Shown piece by piece: positions 45,107-53,193 of a DNA stretch of 64,000 bases. A program made the position numbers and the translations under genes. The notes beneath the pieces are model-generated. The model did not search any database. It saw nothing but the letters and a program-made list of their open reading frames with translations, and was not told where the DNA came from. The stretch spans positions 1 through 64,000 of the forward strand of contig JAFYEM010000025.1 in assembly GCA_017544265.1 (NCBI GenBank), read 5' to 3'. The number at the start of each line of letters is the position of its first letter. Positions within the stretch are counted from its first letter, which is position 1. The stretch is from Bacteroidales bacterium. Its GTDB lineage: Bacteria; Bacteroidota; Bacteroidia; Bacteroidales; UBA932.

Positions 45107-45952
45107 ATGGCAGAAAAGTCAGCTAAAGAGAAATATTCGGGAAAATTCAGGCTTTCTCTCGCAGATGCGGAATCGCACCGTATGTTGTGGACAAGGCGCT
45201 TTACCGCCCTCGGGATTGTCGTGACGGCAGTCTCCTCCCTTGTGATACTCGGTGCCTTATTCTTCCTGCTGGTGGCGCTCACGCCTCTCAAGACCCTGTT
45301 GCCTGGTTATCCGGACCGGGCTACCCGGCTCCGTTACGAGAGCAGTTATGAACGCCTGGATTCCCTTCAGATGAAACTTGTCCAGTGGGATATCTATGCC
45401 GAGAACCTCCGCAAAATACTCAGCGGTGAGCCTGCCCTGACGCTTGACAGCCTCAAGACTGTGTCTTCGCTTAAGGATGAAAACGGCGACCTGATCTGGC
45501 TCAGGAACCGTGATTCTCTGCTGAGGGCCCAGGTTGAAGGGGAAGCCCGCTTTGCAATTTCCGGAGTGGAAAAATCCCTGCCCATCGAGGCCATGCCCTT
45601 CTTTACGCCAATCAAAGGCGTTGTCTCCCAGGGCTTCGACAAATCCCATCCCTATATCGACGTGACTGCCCCCGAAGGTTCTGCAGTTATGTCGGTCCTG
45701 GAGGGAACCGTAATTTTCGCCCTCTGGGATGACGATGAAGGTTACGCTGTCGCCGTTCAGCACTCCGGAGACCTGGTTTCCGTCTACAGGCATAACCAGA
45801 AACTGCTGAAACGGCCCGGTGACAAGGTGGGAGCCGGTACTCCGATTGCCATACTCGGCAGCAGCGAATCGCTCACGGTGGGGGACCATCTGCATTTTGA
45901 ACTCTGGTATCGCGGCACGGCCGTGGATCCTCTCCGCTATATTAGTTTCTGA
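45107..45952 (+). CDS. Membrane-anchored M23 family metallopeptidase
   Basis: The 281-residue protein has one membrane helix (about 32-57), a short coiled region with RLDSLQMKLVQWDIYAENLRKIL, and a C-terminal M23 domain. Zinc ligands are recognisable in SHPYIDVTAPEGSAV and HLHFELWYRG, while the middle motif is VYRHNQKL. The first histidine-containing motif departs from the standard HxGxD spacing, so the zinc site might be altered and the protein could act as an activator rather than an enzyme. Its stop overlaps the dxr start (TGATG). Confidence 0.88.
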   Translation: MAEKSAKEKYSGKFRLSLADAESHRMLWTRRFTALGIVVTAVSSLVILGALFFLLVALTPLKTLLPGYPDRATRLRYESSYERLDSLQMKLVQWDIYAENLRKILSGEPALTLDSLKTVSSLKDENGDLIWLRNRDSLLRAQVEGEARFAISGVEKSLPIEAMPFFTPIKGVVSQGFDKSHPYIDVTAPEGSAVMSVLEGTVIFALWDDDEGYAVAVQHSGDLVSVYRHNQKLLKRPGDKVGAGTPIAILGSSESLTVGDHLHFELWYRGTAVDPLRYISF

Positions 45953-47088
45953 TGAAAAAGAGAATCGCCATACTCGGCGCGACCGGGTCTATAGGAACGC
46001 AGACTCTGGATGTGGTGAGGCAGCATCCGGACCGCTTCGAAGTAGTCATGATTTCTGCCTGTTCAAGTGTTGATCTCCTTGCCGCACAGGCCCGGGAATT
46101 CGGAGTCAGGGATGTGGTGATAGTCCGCGAAGACCTGTACGGGGAACTCTCTTCAAAACTTCCTGCGGGAAGCAGGGCGCACTCCGGAGGAAATGCTCTG
46201 GAGGAACTCGTATGCTCTCCCGATGTGGATATAGTAGTAGGCGCAATGGTCGGGTTCAGCGGCCTCCGGCCGACTCTCGCGGCTCTTGAAGCCGGAAAGG
46301 ACATAGCCCTCGCCAACAAGGAGACGCTGGTCGCGGCCGGGTCCATAGTGATGAATCTCGCGAAGCGGAAGGGCGCCAAGATTCTGCCGGTGGATTCCGA
46401 GCATTCCGCAATTTTCCAATGTCTTCAGGCGGCCGGTGACAACCCTGTCAGCAAGATACATTTAACCGCTTCAGGAGGCCCTTTCCGTACATGGCCCAAA
46501 GAAAAGATCGAGACTGCCACCGCAGCGGATGCCCTGAAGCACCCCTCGTGGGACATGGGGGCAAAAGTGACCATAGACTCTTCCACGCTTATGAACAAGG
46601 GGTTCGAGGTCATGGAAGCGAAATGGCTGTTCGGAATAAAAGATGTGAATGTCGTCGTCCATCCAGAATCGGTGATTCATTCCATGATTGAATTCGCTGA
46701 CGGCTCGGTGATAGCTCAGCTGGCAACTCCGGACATGCGCCTTCCCATCCAGTACGCCCTCGGCTACCCCGGGAGAATGCCCCTGGACACCGCCCGGCTG
46801 GATTTCCGGAATCTCAATCTGCATTTCGAAGAGCCGGATACCAGGCGTTTTCCCTGCCTGGAGCTCGCCTTCAAGGCAATGGAAAGGGGTGGGAACATTC
46901 CCTGCGCTTTGAATGCGGCCAATGAAATCGCTGTCAAGGCTTTCCTTGAGGGAAAAGTTCGGTTTTATGATATTCCTCGCATAGTTTTTGAAGTAATGGA
47001 CTCGGCCTGTTTTATTGCAGAGCCATCGACCGATGACATCTTTTCCACTGATTCATGGGCGAGAGCCCGTGCAATCGAGTGCTTATGA
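45952..47088 (+). CDS. dxr: 1-deoxy-D-xylulose 5-phosphate reductoisomerase
   Basis: The 378-residue NADPH enzyme makes 2-C-methyl-D-erythritol 4-phosphate in isoprenoid synthesis. It has ILGATGSIGTQTLDVV (NADPH), LANKETLVAAG, LPVDSEHSAIFQ (metal Asp and Glu) and the flexible loop SGGPFRTWP. Length is normal. It is the second gene of a unit and overlaps rseP by ATGA, a frequent pairing in bacteria. Confidence 0.96.
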   Translation: MKKRIAILGATGSIGTQTLDVVRQHPDRFEVVMISACSSVDLLAAQAREFGVRDVVIVREDLYGELSSKLPAGSRAHSGGNALEELVCSPDVDIVVGAMVGFSGLRPTLAALEAGKDIALANKETLVAAGSIVMNLAKRKGAKILPVDSEHSAIFQCLQAAGDNPVSKIHLTASGGPFRTWPKEKIETATAADALKHPSWDMGAKVTIDSSTLMNKGFEVMEAKWLFGIKDVNVVVHPESVIHSMIEFADGSVIAQLATPDMRLPIQYALGYPGRMPLDTARLDFRNLNLHFEEPDTRRFPCLELAFKAMERGGNIPCALNAANEIAVKAFLEGKVRFYDIPRIVFEVMDSACFIAEPSTDDIFSTDSWARARAIECL

Positions 47089-48407
47089 GAGTACTTCAGG
47101 TAATACTTGCGCTGAGTCTCCTGATTATCATCCACGAGGCTGGTCACTTCACCTTCGCCAAAATCTTCGGCATACGGGTGGAGAAGTTTTTCCTGTTCTT
47201 CGACGCCGGAGGTTTCAAGCTTTTTTCGACCCGCTCTCAGTGGTTCCGGCGGCTTTTCCCGCGCTCGGCCTCCTGGGAAACGGAATATGGCATAGGCTGG
47301 CTGCCGCTCGGTGGATATTGCAAAATCAGCGGGATGATAGACGAGTCCATGGACACGGCGCAGATGGCCCTTCCTCCGAAAGATTACGAATTCCGGACAA
47401 AACCAGCCTGGAAGCGCCTTCTGGTCATGTCCGGCGGGGTTCTCTATAACTTTATTTTCGCTTTCTTAGCCTTCATCGCTATACTCGCCATTTACGGCGA
47501 TGTCTATATCCCTAACGAGGGGAAACAAATCTATGCCAGCCCGCTCGCCTGTGAACTGGGGTTCCGCAGCGGCGACCATATTATCGCATTCGACGATTAC
47601 ACTCCTGAAGACTTCTCCATGCTGCAGGCGGATCTTGCCCGCCGGGATGTCAGACGCACCAGAGTACTCCGCGGAAACGATACCATAGACATATATATGG
47701 ACCAGAGCCGTCTCGGCGAGATTTTGAATTCTCCCGGGATGTTCGATCTGGCGGTTCCGTTCGTGATAGACTCGATTCCGGCGCCATCGCAGAACAGTGC
47801 TGTGCTCCGCCGCGGCGACAGGGTAGTGGCCGTGGACTCGATTGAAGTCATCTGGCTGCAGGATGCAAGGCCTTTGCTTCGCTCTCACAGCGGTGGAACG
47901 GCATCGCTGTCCATCCTTCGCGGCGGCGATTCTCTCCGTGTCGATGTCGCCGTGGACAGTCTCGGACTCATCGGTGTCTATACGGTCCCGCCCGAGATAG
48001 AAATGCGCCGTTATAATCTCGCGCAGGCTGTCCCTGCGGGGTGTTCTCTCGCCATTTCGACGGTCGGGGGATATATCCGGGATTTGAAGCTCGTATTTAC
48101 TCCGCGCACCGAGGCCTACAAGTCTGTGGGGAGCTTCATCTCTATCGGTATGGTATTCCCGAAGAGCTGGAATACCTACAGTTTCCTCAATATCCTCGCG
48201 CTGCTGTCCATTATGCTCGGGGTTATGAATCTGCTGCCGGTACCTGCTCTGGACGGCGGACACATCGTGTTCTGCATCTATGAAATGATTACCCGCCGCA
48301 AGCCTTCGGACCGCTTCATGACCGTAGCCCAGCTGGTAGGGATGGCACTGCTGTTCGCCCTGATGATACTTGCCTTCGGTAATGATATAGGAAGGTTGAT
48401 GAGATAA
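47085..48407 (+). CDS. rseP: Site-2 protease RseP
   Basis: The 440-residue intramembrane metalloprotease has HEAGH (His17, Glu18, His21) in the first membrane helix, two PDZ regions (about 130-320) and NLLPVPALDGGHIVF, which supplies the third zinc ligand. It cuts anti-sigma factors after a first cleavage. The start at 47085 overlaps dxr; the upstream frame to 47055 is dxr sequence. It ends eight bases before a palindromic element. Confidence 0.93.
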   Translation: MRVLQVILALSLLIIIHEAGHFTFAKIFGIRVEKFFLFFDAGGFKLFSTRSQWFRRLFPRSASWETEYGIGWLPLGGYCKISGMIDESMDTAQMALPPKDYEFRTKPAWKRLLVMSGGVLYNFIFAFLAFIAILAIYGDVYIPNEGKQIYASPLACELGFRSGDHIIAFDDYTPEDFSMLQADLARRDVRRTRVLRGNDTIDIYMDQSRLGEILNSPGMFDLAVPFVIDSIPAPSQNSAVLRRGDRVVAVDSIEVIWLQDARPLLRSHSGGTASLSILRGGDSLRVDVAVDSLGLIGVYTVPPEIEMRRYNLAQAVPAGCSLAISTVGGYIRDLKLVFTPRTEAYKSVGSFISIGMVFPKSWNTYSFLNILALLSIMLGVMNLLPVPALDGGHIVFCIYEMITRRKPSDRFMTVAQLVGMALLFALMILAFGNDIGRLMR

Positions 48408-48414
48408 TGACTAT

Positions 48415-48535
48415 AAAACTAACCTGTCACGTTTTGGAACGTGGCCGCCCATGGCCTATGAATGGGAGGGGCCCAACTAATTTGGGAGGGACAAGCCCGA
48501 AGGGCGAAGGTGGAAAAACGTGACAGGTAAGTTTT
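48415..48535. repeat. Palindromic intergenic element, copy B
   Basis: A 121-base element fills almost the whole gap between rseP and DUF4837. Arms 48415-48435 and 48515-48535 (21 bases, 20 matches) contain ACCTGTCACGTTTT. Read on the minus strand, the core has TCGCCC-TTC-GGGC, CCCTCCCAA..TTGGG, CCCTCCCAT and GGCC-ATGGGC-GGCC, in the same order as element A at 16838-16967. The whole unit can form one long hairpin in the rseP-DUF4837 mRNA, ending 15 bases before the next ATG. Confidence 0.78.
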
Positions 48536-48550
48536 AAAATATAAAAGAAT

Positions 48551-49537
48551 ATGAAAAAAACTTTTTTGTTTGCTTTAATTGTTGCAGCACTCTGGAGCTG
48601 CGGCAGTAATAACGGTGCAAAATTGCTTCCTAATGTAAGCGGAAAGGCTGGTGAGATTATAGTGGTAATAGACAAGGATTCATGGGAAGGGGCTTTGGGC
48701 AACGAGCTCCGGAATACCCTTGGTGGAGACTGCCCGTATCTCGCGAACAGGGAACCGCTGTTTAACCTTGCCAATGTCCCTCCGGGAAGCTTTAACAATA
48801 TGTTCAAGATGCACCGCAACATATTGATAATGAACATTAATCCCCAGAACCAGAATTCCGGGGTGGTGTATCAGGTCAATATGTGGGCTGCCCCGCAGTG
48901 CGTTGCACAGGTGAATGCCTGGACTTCGGAGGATGCTGTTACGCTGGTTAAGGAAAATTCAGAGCAGATTGCCGAGTATTTCGAGCAGGCCGAACGGGAC
49001 CGCATCATCGCCAATGCCGAAAAATATGAAGAACTCTCCATAAAGCCTTACGTGAAGCAGCTCACTGGCGGCGAGATGGTGTTTCCTTCAGGTTACCGTA
49101 TCCGCAAGACCACCGAGGACTTCCTCTGGGTCGCGGATGAGAAGCAGTACACCAACCAGACTGTTCTCATCTACAAGTATCCCGTCACAGGGGAGGATTT
49201 TACCAAGGAGAATATAATCCGCCGGCGCAACGAGTTCATGAAGGCAAATGTGCCCGGGATGATGGTGGAGACCATGTGGATGACGACCTCCATGGCAATT
49301 GAGCCCGAGGTCCGCTTTCTCAGTTACAAGGGAATCAGTTTTGCCGAGATGAGGGGCTTCTGGGAGGTCACCAATGACTTTATGGGCGGCCCCTTCGTAT
49401 CGCATTCATTCTACAGCCCTGACGGCAAATACATAATTGTAACAGAGGCGTTTGTCTATGCTCCTCGCTTCGACAAACGCCAGTATCTGCGCCAGGTTGA
49501 GTCCCTGCTCTATTCCTTCCGTTGGGCGGAGGATTAA
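48551..49537 (+). CDS. DUF4837 family lipoprotein
   Basis: The 328-residue protein has a lipoprotein signal (MKKTFLFALIVAALWSC) and the DUF4837 pattern: SGKAGEIIVVIDKDSWEGALG near the start, FKMHRNILIMNI, and FVSHSFYSPDGKYIIVTEAFVYAPRFDKRQYLRQ at the end. The family is restricted to Bacteroidota and has no known function. It follows rseP after a palindromic element. Its stop shares TTAA with the converging regulator gene. Confidence 0.85.
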   Translation: MKKTFLFALIVAALWSCGSNNGAKLLPNVSGKAGEIIVVIDKDSWEGALGNELRNTLGGDCPYLANREPLFNLANVPPGSFNNMFKMHRNILIMNINPQNQNSGVVYQVNMWAAPQCVAQVNAWTSEDAVTLVKENSEQIAEYFEQAERDRIIANAEKYEELSIKPYVKQLTGGEMVFPSGYRIRKTTEDFLWVADEKQYTNQTVLIYKYPVTGEDFTKENIIRRRNEFMKANVPGMMVETMWMTTSMAIEPEVRFLSYKGISFAEMRGFWEVTNDFMGGPFVSHSFYSPDGKYIIVTEAFVYAPRFDKRQYLRQVESLLYSFRWAED

Positions 49538-52266
49538 ACGCCCTTCTGACGGATATATTCAGTTGGAGTGCAACCCATGAAGCGATGGAAAGCCGAGGCA
49601 AAGTAGGAAGGAGTGGTGAACCCCACCATATAGCCTATTTCGGCTACTGAATGCTTTTTCTCCAATAACAAGCGGCAGGCCTCGTTGAAACGCACGGTCT
49701 TTATGAATTCGTGGGCGGACACCCCGAAAAGGGCCTTGGAACGGACATGCAGGTTGCTCCGGCTCATATTCATAGCTGAAGCAAGAGCCTCGACAGAAAA
49801 CTCCGGATTGTCCAGATTGTTTTTCACCACCTGCATGGCTTTACGCATGAACTCTTCGTCACCCTTATAGAATACCTTCGCAACGCTGGACTCGTTGTCG
49901 GCGGATTTTCCTGCGCCTATCCTTACGAATTCCAGCGAAAACTCGTTAAGCAACTCGTTCCGCACCCTGTCCATCTCGGATTGGTACTCGGCTTTCTTCT
50001 TGGCCAGCAGCCGCATAACGAATACTATTACGCCGGAAACCAGAATCAGGATCCCCAGAATCTTGACAGTGGCCGTTTCATACCAGTGCGGAGGAATGGT
50101 AAAACTGAGGCTGGCTTCTTTAGGGCTTTGAATTCCAGCGCTGTTGCGGTAACCAAGATGGAAGGTGTATTTGCCGAAAGAAAGGCCGTGATAGGAAGCA
50201 GTGCGGTCCATTCCGGCTTCATGGACATTGTCATTAATCCCTTCACCTTCCAGATAATAGAAAAAATGCCCGTTTTGCCCGGATATATAATCCGGCGCAG
50301 AGAACATAATGCTTATATCACGCTCTTTGTGTTTAAGCACAAGGGCTTTGCCACTTGGGCGACGCCACTTACCGTCAATTTCAATTCCGGAAATCACAGG
50401 AGAGATTTCCTTGTAGGTGATATTGATAGCTTCCGGGTTGAAATGCACCAGCCATGAAAGTCCGCCGAAATACATTTCTCCGCTTCGTGTACGACAGTGA
50501 GAGTATGTAGTGAATCTGTCGCCCGGTAGTCCGTCAGAGACGGTAAAAATCCATTTTTCTCCTGTCGATGGGTCGAAGCGGCATAGGCCTTTATTAGTGC
50601 TTACCCAGAGTTTGCCGCCTGAATCTTCCTCCACGCCGTGTATGACATTGTCCGGAAGGCCGTCCTGCGCGGTATAGATTGAAACTGAAGATCCCGAAAT
50701 GCAGATTAATCCATCACTGGATGTAATCCATATCCGTCCTGAGTGGTCTTCCAGAAAGTCTTCCACATAGCGGACATTGGACAGCTCTTCCGGCAGAGGC
50801 ACTTCTTTCCCGCTTTCAGGTATTATTGCGGCGACCCCGAATTTCTGGCCTATCCAAAGAATCCCGTTACGCCCAAGTCGAAGAGCTGTTATATTGGATT
50901 GGACACCATCTACCGGTATTGGCGTCATTTTTGAACTTCGTTCAACGTATTTGTAAAGCCCGTTGGGGGTACCTATGAACAGAGTCCCGTCCGGACCGCC
51001 TTCAATTGCGTAGGCTCCATTCTGCAGCACGGAATTCAGGGCTTTAAGCTTTTTGCTTCCGGGACGAAGAATGGATAGGTCTCCTTTATCGGCTCCGATA
51101 TAAATCAGGCCGCTGCGCTTGCTGATATAGATACTCTTGATGTCCGGCTGGTCCGAAAAGTTCTCGCCCAGACCGCCTATGTGCTCGAAGCGCCCGTCTG
51201 GAAGAAGATGATTAAGACCACCGGAATTAGTACCTATCCAAAGCGAGCCGTCGGAATCTTCCACAATGTCGCTGATAATCTGTCCGTTGAGGTTGGCCGC
51301 CCCTGGGCGTGCTATTATACCGTTGAATAGGGAAGGGCTGGCAGTGCAGTAGCATACGCCGCCGTAGAAGGTGCCAAGCCACATGGTTCCCTGATGGTCC
51401 CGGAATATATCGTGGACACTGTCATGGGTTATGCTCCCGGCATCATAATAGTCGTGATGGAATTCGGAAAAGGAGCCTTCTCGCATTACATACAGGCCGT
51501 TTTTGGTTCCTGCCCATACGTGTCCGTCTTCGTCCAGACATAACGAGCGGACGTACTCCATACCATGATTATGTGCAATAGGTTTTTCCTCTGAAATGGA
51601 AAAATCCCAAAGACCGTTTCCTTCGGTGCCCACCCAAAGATGCTTCGGACCATCGGCAAGCAGGCAGTCAATCTGAAAATCACCTGCTATCCGGGTCAGT
51701 TCGTTGCATTGCTTGAGATCCATTGACGCAGAAATCAAGCGTCCGTCACGACACCCTATATATATAATGGTATCACCGGGACAGTAGAGGACATTTGCCG
51801 GTACGTCAGTAAGTGAGATCGGAATGCCGTCGCGGGAGAATGAGCCTTTAGATTTGTCAAACAGCCATAGCCGGTAATTGGCCGTTACCAGAAGGCGCTC
51901 CCTGCCGAGGTTTATTATATTTCGTATTGTCCCGTCGGGACTAATATAATTGAGCCATTTTCCTGTTGTCTGATCGAAGGCGGACAATCCGCCCATGTGG
52001 CCGGCCCAGATCGTTCCGTCCGGATCACAGCTAATGGTGTAGATGTGATCGTCTCCAATTGCATTTTCACCGTCGGCATTATAACGGAAATCCGTGTAAC
52101 GGCTTCCGTCGTAGCGAGTGATCCCGTCCATTCCTCCGAACCACATATTGCCCTGGGCGTCCTGGCAGACGGCACGAATGTTTATTCCCGTGGATTCAGA
52201 TGGCAGGGAATGAAAGTATAACGAACTCGCTACTACTGCAGGCAGTATTTTTAACAAAATCAACAT
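49534..52266 (-). CDS. One-component regulator: periplasmic propeller, Y_Y_Y domain, AraC output
   Basis: The 910-residue protein has a signal/anchor (about 1-18), about fourteen propeller repeats of the two-component regulator type (DAQGNMWFGGMDGITRYDGS, DGTIWAGHMGGLSAFD) forming two blades to about 640, a Y_Y_Y domain (about 650-725), one membrane helix (about 735-757), a short coiled linker and a C-terminal AraC helix-turn-helix (about 815-910: SVEALASAMNMSRSNLHVRSK, SVAEIGYMVGFTTPSYFASAF). It is like the hybrid two-component sensors of polysaccharide loci but has no kinase, phosphotransfer or receiver domain. GTG 52272 is in frame; ATG 52266 is preferred. It likely controls the divergent locus. 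Confidence 0.87.
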   Translation of the reverse strand: MLILLKILPAVVASSLYFHSLPSESTGINIRAVCQDAQGNMWFGGMDGITRYDGSRYTDFRYNADGENAIGDDHIYTISCDPDGTIWAGHMGGLSAFDQTTGKWLNYISPDGTIRNIINLGRERLLVTANYRLWLFDKSKGSFSRDGIPISLTDVPANVLYCPGDTIIYIGCRDGRLISASMDLKQCNELTRIAGDFQIDCLLADGPKHLWVGTEGNGLWDFSISEEKPIAHNHGMEYVRSLCLDEDGHVWAGTKNGLYVMREGSFSEFHHDYYDAGSITHDSVHDIFRDHQGTMWLGTFYGGVCYCTASPSLFNGIIARPGAANLNGQIISDIVEDSDGSLWIGTNSGGLNHLLPDGRFEHIGGLGENFSDQPDIKSIYISKRSGLIYIGADKGDLSILRPGSKKLKALNSVLQNGAYAIEGGPDGTLFIGTPNGLYKYVERSSKMTPIPVDGVQSNITALRLGRNGILWIGQKFGVAAIIPESGKEVPLPEELSNVRYVEDFLEDHSGRIWITSSDGLICISGSSVSIYTAQDGLPDNVIHGVEEDSGGKLWVSTNKGLCRFDPSTGEKWIFTVSDGLPGDRFTTYSHCRTRSGEMYFGGLSWLVHFNPEAINITYKEISPVISGIEIDGKWRRPSGKALVLKHKERDISIMFSAPDYISGQNGHFFYYLEGEGINDNVHEAGMDRTASYHGLSFGKYTFHLGYRNSAGIQSPKEASLSFTIPPHWYETATVKILGILILVSGVIVFVMRLLAKKKAEYQSEMDRVRNELLNEFSLEFVRIGAGKSADNESSVAKVFYKGDEEFMRKAMQVVKNNLDNPEFSVEALASAMNMSRSNLHVRSKALFGVSAHEFIKTVRFNEACRLLLEKKHSVAEIGYMVGFTTPSYFASAFHRFMGCTPTEYIRQKGV

Positions 52267-52271
52267 TTGCA

Positions 52272-52279
52272 CAAAATTA
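52272..52279 (-). promoter_or_regulatory. -7 promoter element of the propeller/AraC gene
   Basis: The minus strand reads TAATTTTG, ending six bases from the ATG at 52266, so the mRNA leader would be almost absent. Confidence 0.5.
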
Positions 52280-52288
52280 ATATAAATT

Positions 52289-52304
52289 TTGACATAATTG
52301 ACAT
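52289..52304. promoter_or_regulatory. Tandem TTGACAT repeats, possible AraC-regulator operator
   Basis: TTGACAT occurs twice with a period of nine bases (52289-52295 and 52298-52304) between the divergent -7 elements at 52272-52279 and 52325-52332. Directly repeated half sites about one helical turn apart suit an AraC-type DNA-binding domain. The second copy also falls near the -33 position of the plus-strand promoter. Confidence 0.45.
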
Positions 52305-52324
52305 TCTATGCTGTAAATGCCGTT

Positions 52325-52332
52325 TATTTTTG
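52325..52332 (+). promoter_or_regulatory. -7 promoter element of the EEP/SusCD locus
   Basis: TATTTTTG is a full match and lies 31 bases before the first EEP gene. No comparable element was seen further down the locus, so it may drive the genes from 52363 onward. Confidence 0.6.
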
Positions 52333-52362
52333 CATCGTAGAAAATGTAGAAAACTAAGAACC

Positions 52363-53193
52363 ATGAAGCACGTTCTCATCTTGATTCTCTCTCTTCTGAT
52401 GGTCTCATGCGGGAGCAGCAGGCTTATGGTTATGAGTTTTAATGTCCGCCAGAGCCACGCCAAGGAGGTGAATCCCAACGATTCCTGGCTTAATCGCAAG
52501 GAAGCATGCCTTGAGATGCTTCAGACTCGTAAGCCGGACTTGATCGGTTTTCAGGAAGCGCAGTTCAAGGACCAGTGGGCATTCTTCCGCGACAGCCTGG
52601 CTTCAGAATACGGCAGTTTTGGCATTGGCCGTGACAACGGCGTGGACAAAGGAGAAACTTCCGGTTTCCTTTACAAGAAATCAGTTCTCACCCTTCTTGA
52701 CAGCGGCACTTTCTGGGTGTCCGAGACTCCGGATATACCATCAGCCTCTTTTGACGAAATCTATAAGCGCTCCCTCACATGGGGACTTTTCAAAGTAAAC
52801 AGTTCAGGGAAGCGATTCTTCTACTTCAACACCCATCTTGGCCTTACCTGGCGTTCGCAAAAGGAAGGCATCGAAATGATTATCGGGAAAATGGGTGAAA
52901 TCAATTCGGAGGAACTTCCCCTTATCTTCGGCGGAGACCTCAATACGGACATCAGCAGCACTGCTTTCGACCCACTGAAACAGATTATGCTTAATGCTAA
53001 GGATGTCGCTCCTGTTACAGATGATATCCCTACCTACAACGCCTGGGGCAATAAGGACAAAGAGCGTATAATCGACTTTATCTGGCTGACACCGGGCATT
53101 AAATGCCTCGAATACCACACCGACACCGCCCCATACGGCGGGCATGAACTAATATCTGACCATTATCCTTTTTATGCCATAATTAAAATATGA
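52363..53193 (+). CDS. Endonuclease/exonuclease/phosphatase (EEP) fold lipoprotein 1
   Basis: The 276-residue protein has a lipoprotein signal with Cys16 (LLMVSC) and the full EEP active-site set: Asn27 in MSFNVRQ, Glu65 in GFQEA, His158 in NTHLGL, Asp192 and Asn194 in GDLNTD, Asp238 in IDFIW and Asp266-His267 in SDHYP. EEP enzymes cut phosphodiester or phosphoester bonds with magnesium; substrates range from DNA to sphingomyelin and inositol phosphates. The start at 52363 gives the signal; the longer frame to 52267 lies in the promoter region. It is a close paralogue of the next gene, with which it overlaps by ATGA. Confidence 0.88.
   Translation: MKHVLILILSLLMVSCGSSRLMVMSFNVRQSHAKEVNPNDSWLNRKEACLEMLQTRKPDLIGFQEAQFKDQWAFFRDSLASEYGSFGIGRDNGVDKGETSGFLYKKSVLTLLDSGTFWVSETPDIPSASFDEIYKRSLTWGLFKVNSSGKRFFYFNTHLGLTWRSQKEGIEMIIGKMGEINSEELPLIFGGDLNTDISSTAFDPLKQIMLNAKDVAPVTDDIPTYNAWGNKDKERIIDFIWLTPGIKCLEYHTDTAPYGGHELISDHYPFYAIIKI

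Noticed and set aside
48427..48837. 136-codon minus-strand frame covering element B
   Set aside because: Most of it is antisense to DUF4837 and it reads through the palindrome; it is not a gene of the element.
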